From Caldisericaceae bacterium (lineage in GTDB: Bacteria; Calditrichota; Calditrichia; Calditrichales; Calditrichaceae), in the NCBI GenBank assembly GCA_021160885.1, contig JAGHBR010000035.1, positions 1-19,367 of the forward strand: a stretch of DNA of 19,367 bases, read 5' to 3'. Numbering within the stretch: the first letter of the stretch is position 1; each line of letters opens with the position of its first letter. A program made the translations under genes and the position numbers. The notes under the pieces were generated by a model, which searched no databases, was not told the origin of the DNA, and was given only the letters and a program-made list of their open reading frames with translations. Below are positions 15,280 to 19,367 of the stretch, one piece after another.

Positions 15280-18200
15280 GTTTTTTGAAGATAATACTTC
15301 AATTAGAATGTTGTTCAGTTCTTCCAAGGTAAATGGTTTATTTAACCTGGCAATAAAGCCTTGTTCCTGATAATTGGCCAGAGTACCATCCGTTGAATAA
15401 CCACTAGACACAATAACTTTAGCCTGGGGATTAAGTTTAAGAATTTCAGCGGTAGCCTCTCTGCCTCCCATACCCCCACGAACAGTTAAATCCATGATAA
15501 TTGCATCAAAGGGTCGCTTTTGTTCCAAAGACAGTTTATATTTTTCGATAGCCTCCTGACCGTCATTAGCAAAATCAGCTTCGATTTCCAACATTTCTAA
15601 AAAGCTACCCATCAATTCACGAATATATTCTTCATCATCCATCACTAAAACACGTTTACCTTTAAAAGAGTGTATCTTAGCTTCTTTGTGTTCTTCATTA
15701 ACTTCAGCTTCCGGGCGAGCTGGTAAATAAATTGTAAAGGATGTACCTTCGCCTAACCTGGAATCAACCGTAATAATGCCCCCATGCTTTTTAATAATGG
15801 CATAGCTGGTAGCCAAACCAAGGCCGCTACCTCTTTGTTTGGTTGTAAAATAGGGATCGAAGATTTTAGCCAAATCTTTTTCAGAGATACCATGGCCTGT
15901 ATCGCTGACTTGAATTTTAATAAAGTAATCGCCTTCTAATTCAGGTTGAATGATTTCTTCTTTAGTGCAATTCTTTGCTTTTATAGTAAGCGTACCGCCT
16001 CCGGGCATGGCTTGTATGGCGTTAATAACCAGATTATTAATTACCTGATTAATTTGGCCCTTGTCCGCCTCAACGGGCCATAAATCAGAATCGATCTCAA
16101 AATTTGCAGATACATTTGAACCGCGTAATGCAAATTCTACACCTTCTGTTAAAATGTCTGTTAAAGAAATAATTTCTTTAACCGGTTCCCCGCCTTTGGC
16201 AAAAGTGAGTAATTGTTTGGTTAGTTGTGAGGCGTTTAATGAGGCTTCTTCAATACCATCGAGGTATTTCTTTACCAGATCATCTTTTCCTAAATTTAAT
16301 TTAGCCAGTTGAGCGTTTCCCAAAATTCCTGCCAGAATGTTGTTAAAATCATGTGCAATACCTCCGGCCAAAAGACCAATTGATTCTAATTTTTGAGATT
16401 TAAGAATTTCTTCTTCCAGTTGTCTTTCGATACTGACATCTCTAAAAACCCAAACATAGCCTGAATCCGGTTTGTTTTCAGATTCTATTTTTGCCCAACT
16501 GATATTGAGATGTTTGGCCGGTAATGGGCCTGGAGGTTCAAAAATTGCGTAAAAATGAGATGGCGCATCCCCCTGATTTTCCCATTGCTTTACATGATCA
16601 GGCAGTTTTATGATTTCATTGCTTCCTTCGTCTTTAAGCGTTATGACTTCAGCCAGGGAACGGTTTATGGCCTTTTTTATGGGGAGGTTAAACATTTTTT
16701 CAGCGCTGTTATTCATTAAAAGAATTTTACCTCCCAGATCAGTTCGAATAACCCCGTCGGCAATAGATTTAAGCGTAATCTCCAGTTGTTCTCGTTCTTT
16801 CTTTAATGAAAGCTGAGCTTTTTTACGCTGCTCTGTTTCTTGCTTTAAAAGTCTGTAGCTTTGACGAATATCTTCAGTTCTTTCCTGTACTTGCATTTCT
16901 AATAACTGATTTTTCTTTCGTAAATATGATTCTCTGGCATGGACAATAACAAAGACCAATGCTGCCAATAATAGTATAAACAAGAAAATAAAAATTGGCG
17001 ATTTATACCAGGGCGGTAAAACAATAAAAGAAACAGAGCGTTGAGCGGCAATTTCATTGGTAAAAGGGTTTATTAAGAATAAATGAAAAGTGTATTTACC
17101 ATCCGGCAAATAGGAATAGTCAACAAAATTGATGTTTTCATCATGTAAATAAACCGTATCCTGGTTAAAGCCCTGAAGCCAGTATGCAAAACGAACGTAA
17201 GGTGCGTTTCCAAAGTTAATTTTCTTAAAATGGAATCTTAAGGAATTATTAGAAAAAGGTAAAATGATTTGATCAGGAAAGGGAAAAGTAATTAACGAAT
17301 CTTTAGAGGAAATTTGTGTTAACAAAAACTTGGGAAGAAAATCGGGATAAGTCAAAATCTTTTTATAGCGTACTAAACCTTCTACTCCGCCAAACCAGGC
17401 TTCATTCTCGTTAACCCTAAATACAGCACCCATGTTAAATTCTGTAGTGATTAGTCCCTTTTTCAAATTATATATTCTGACTCTATTCCGTTTTAACTGA
17501 TATAAGCCATTACTGGTCAGTAGCCAGGTTATCGATTTCATGGGCAAAACATCCCAAACCGTTTGATTAAAATTTAACGCAGTAGAAAATTCTTGGCCAT
17601 TCCATTGATAAAGTCCATTTGATGTAGCAAGATACAAAATATTATTTTTTTCAGCCCGAACAGAAAATATTTGTCGTAAAGAATCTGGCAGATTAAGAGT
17701 TTGCCATTGTTTGTTTTTAAGTAAAAAAGCGCCCTGTCCATTAGTGCCAATGAGCAGTCGGTTAAACTTATCCCTGGCTATTCCCCAAATAGAAATTCTT
17801 CCCTTTGAGTTTAGATTGAAAGAGTAATCAATAATCTCACCATTTTTATAAGCAAGAACCTTTGATTTGGTGACGATAAAAAGTGTGTCTCCAATTTCTT
17901 TAAAACGGCGAATGGTTAAATTTTTAAAAAATCTTGTAAGCTTGTTTCGGATTAGTTTCTTACCATCAAAGATATACAGGCCCCTTGCCGTGCCAAGCCA
18001 TAATGTTTGATCAAAGGTCTTTAATGAAAAAATGGAATTCCCTGCAAACAAACTATCTGGTAAGTTTACTTTAACAAACCTTGAACCTACTAATTTAAAC
18101 AGCCCGTCGATTTTTGTGGCAACCCAAAGACTATCATCCGGTCCTTTGGTTATGGCTCGTATGTAAGTATCGGTTAAGCCGCTTTCTTTGCCAAAATTTT

Positions 18201-19173
18201 CAAAATTACGGTTTGGGTAAACAATTAATCCCTGGTAAGACCCAAGGAATAAAGTGCCGGATTCGTCAATTAAGGAAGTTCTGGAATAAAAACTTTCGTT
18301 GGCGCGTAAAATTTCGATTAATTGATTATCTTTAAAATGCCAGACTCCCCCGGGGCTTGAGGCCAGATTCACCCAAATATCACGGTCATTGCGAGAATAA
18401 ATAAAAGACACAAAAGAATTTGGTATTAAATCTTTTAGTTTTTGCGACAGAGAAGGATTACCATGCACATAAAGTCCATAGCGCGTGCCAATCCAAACTT
18501 CGCCATTTTGTCTGGGCAAAATGGCTCTGATTTCATTTGAAGGTAAACCATATTTTAAAGTAAGGTGGAGAATCTCTTTGTCTCGATTAAAGACCTGTAT
18601 TCCTGATTTGTATGTTCCAATCCAATAATTTCCTTCATAGTCTTTGGCTGCACTAATGATCGGTCCGGCGCAGCCCCCTTCCGAATCTTTAATATGTAAT
18701 TTTAGTGAATCGTGTTTAATTACATACAAACCGCCTGGCTCTGCCCCAATCAATATCTCATTATCAAAGGTTTTGATCAAAAAATTGATATGATCTGATT
18801 GTAGTGTGCTATCTATCTTGATTTTTATTGCCTGTTTATTGCTTAGTTGCCAAATCCCTTTATCGATAGTTGAAATCCAGAATATTCCAGGATTTTTCTC
18901 AACAATACCAGTTACCAGACGGAACGGATATCCGCTTCCTTCATTGAACACTTCAAAAGAATGGCCGTTAAATTTAGCGATTCCTTCGTTGGTTGCAATC
19001 CATAAAAAACCATATGAATCTTGCATTAAAGCAGAAACGATGGATTGGGGTAAACCATCATCCACTGTGTAACGGATGCTGGGATAATGAGGGATTCTAA
19101 CTGAGGCTGAAAATAATCCATGGGCAATTAAGATGATAGCAAGTGTAACCAGTCGTGAAAATTTATAAAGCAT
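15274..19173 (-). CDS. Hybrid sensor histidine kinase with two-propeller periplasmic sensor (HTCS-like, no DNA-binding domain)
   Basis: 1299 residues. A signal/anchor segment at 1-23 is followed by about 13-14 regulator-propeller (reg_prop) repeats over about 35-605, such as GFLWIATNEGI (55-65), NYWIGTYKSGI (182-192), EVWIGTRYGLY (225-235) and LWLGTARGLY (391-400), enough for two seven-bladed propellers. A Y_Y_Y-type domain (about 635-718) precedes a membrane helix (725-746), a coiled coil (747-800), a PAS domain (about 795-915) and the kinase core. H941 in AHDFNN is the phosphoacceptor. The ATPase shows N1047/N1051, DTGHGIS (1091-1097), FDPYFTTK (1105-1112) and GSGLGLA (1115-1121). A C-terminal receiver (about 1172-1292) has D1179, D1180, phospho-Asp D1228, S1256/S1257 and K1279. 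All key residues are present. The sensor half resembles the hybrid two-component systems of Bacteroidota, but the protein ends after the receiver without an AraC-type HTH. The Shine-Dalgarno is weak (AGAAG, about 8-9 bases upstream). It converges on copy 4; a regulatory link is plausible but not shown. Confidence 0.92.
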   Translation of the reverse strand: MLYKFSRLVTLAIILIAHGLFSASVRIPHYPSIRYTVDDGLPQSIVSALMQDSYGFLWIATNEGIAKFNGHSFEVFNEGSGYPFRLVTGIVEKNPGIFWISTIDKGIWQLSNKQAIKIKIDSTLQSDHINFLIKTFDNEILIGAEPGGLYVIKHDSLKLHIKDSEGGCAGPIISAAKDYEGNYWIGTYKSGIQVFNRDKEILHLTLKYGLPSNEIRAILPRQNGEVWIGTRYGLYVHGNPSLSQKLKDLIPNSFVSFIYSRNDRDIWVNLASSPGGVWHFKDNQLIEILRANESFYSRTSLIDESGTLFLGSYQGLIVYPNRNFENFGKESGLTDTYIRAITKGPDDSLWVATKIDGLFKLVGSRFVKVNLPDSLFAGNSIFSLKTFDQTLWLGTARGLYIFDGKKLIRNKLTRFFKNLTIRRFKEIGDTLFIVTKSKVLAYKNGEIIDYSFNLNSKGRISIWGIARDKFNRLLIGTNGQGAFLLKNKQWQTLNLPDSLRQIFSVRAEKNNILYLATSNGLYQWNGQEFSTALNFNQTVWDVLPMKSITWLLTSNGLYQLKRNRVRIYNLKKGLITTEFNMGAVFRVNENEAWFGGVEGLVRYKKILTYPDFLPKFLLTQISSKDSLITFPFPDQIILPFSNNSLRFHFKKINFGNAPYVRFAYWLQGFNQDTVYLHDENINFVDYSYLPDGKYTFHLFLINPFTNEIAAQRSVSFIVLPPWYKSPIFIFLFILLLAALVFVIVHARESYLRKKNQLLEMQVQERTEDIRQSYRLLKQETEQRKKAQLSLKKEREQLEITLKSIADGVIRTDLGGKILLMNNSAEKMFNLPIKKAINRSLAEVITLKDEGSNEIIKLPDHVKQWENQGDAPSHFYAIFEPPGPLPAKHLNISWAKIESENKPDSGYVWVFRDVSIERQLEEEILKSQKLESIGLLAGGIAHDFNNILAGILGNAQLAKLNLGKDDLVKKYLDGIEEASLNASQLTKQLLTFAKGGEPVKEIISLTDILTEGVEFALRGSNVSANFEIDSDLWPVEADKGQINQVINNLVINAIQAMPGGGTLTIKAKNCTKEEIIQPELEGDYFIKIQVSDTGHGISEKDLAKIFDPYFTTKQRGSGLGLATSYAIIKKHGGIITVDSRLGEGTSFTIYLPARPEAEVNEEHKEAKIHSFKGKRVLVMDDEEYIRELMGSFLEMLEIEADFANDGQEAIEKYKLSLEQKRPFDAIIMDLTVRGGMGGREATAEILKLNPQAKVIVSSGYSTDGTLANYQEQGFIARLNKPFTLEELNNILIEVLSSKNL

Positions 19174-19252
19174 TGGTGAACTTCTGTTAGTTTTACATTT
19201 GCATATTTTATGTTCGACGTCATATTAAAATAATTTAGCAATTCAATAAAAG

Positions 19253-19297
19253 AAAAAATCATTCGAATCGTTTAAAAAACTACGATTCTGATTTTTT
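19253..19297. terminator. Terminator-like imperfect hairpin upstream of the kinase
   Basis: AAAAAATCA (19253-19261) plus GAATCGT (19265-19271) pair with ACGATTC (19282-19288) plus TGATTTTTT (19289-19297), leaving a 3-base bulge (TTC) and a 10-base loop. Each strand ends in a T-run, so it could act in either direction. It may close a gene lying beyond the right edge. The stem is AT-rich and weak. Confidence 0.4.
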
Positions 19298-19367
19298 AAA
19301 AAGATTTTAATATCCAATATTTTTTGCCTTCTACCAGAAACAAAATTTGTAGAGCCGATCTTTCGCG

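Noticed and set aside
19222..19250. Possible - strand promoter for the kinase: TTGAAT, 16 bases, TATGAC.
   Set aside because: Both boxes are poor matches and the region is so AT-rich that similar pairs occur by chance. A transcript start would be needed to support it.

Overview
The window carries six long protein genes and no RNA gene, transposase gene or CRISPR array. It looks like chromosomal DNA from a Gram-negative bacterium with a type IX secretion system (T9SS), of the Calditrichota / Ignavibacteria / Bacteroidota kind. The evidence is four large exported proteins with a C-terminal 'FPNPYY ... ASG(M/L)YI ... KLxVI' tail of the Por secretion-tail type, a PorV/PorQ-family outer-membrane barrel, and a sensor kinase with a two-propeller periplasmic domain. 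Calditrichota (Caldithrix-like) is my best guess, from the style of these proteins; the sequence alone does not prove it.

Layout. Positions 51-3425 (copy 1) and 3473-4507 (PorV-like barrel) are on the + strand, 47 bases apart, and end at a strong hairpin terminator (4529-4560). An AT-rich gap of 210 bases follows the terminator. Next come copy 2 (4771-8124) and copy 3 (8154-11507), only 29 bases apart and probably one transcript. A 198-base leader with mutually complementary segments precedes copy 4 (11706-15008), which ends at a likely terminator (15036-15065). On the - strand, convergent with this array, a 1299-residue hybrid sensor histidine kinase runs from 19173 to 15274. The gap between them holds a GC-rich palindrome of the widespread ATTCCC-N8-GGGAAT type, nested inside a 13-base inverted repeat that overlaps the kinase stop codon. 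The right edge (19174-19367) is non-coding and has one terminator-like hairpin.

How the genes may work together (inference). The four ~1100-residue paralogues share a signal peptide, a conserved but functionally unknown N-terminal domain with an EF-hand-like acidic loop, a fibronectin-III-like domain, further beta-rich modules and the sorting tail. They would cross the inner membrane by Sec and the outer membrane by T9SS. The PorV-like barrel beside copy 1 is the natural partner for receiving such cargo at the cell surface. The neighbouring kinase could sense an extracellular or periplasmic ligand and control the locus, but it has no DNA-binding domain and would need a partner encoded elsewhere. 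The copies have diverged strongly except in the tail, where copies 3 and 4 are much closer at DNA level than in the adjacent sequence, which suggests recombination between the genes.
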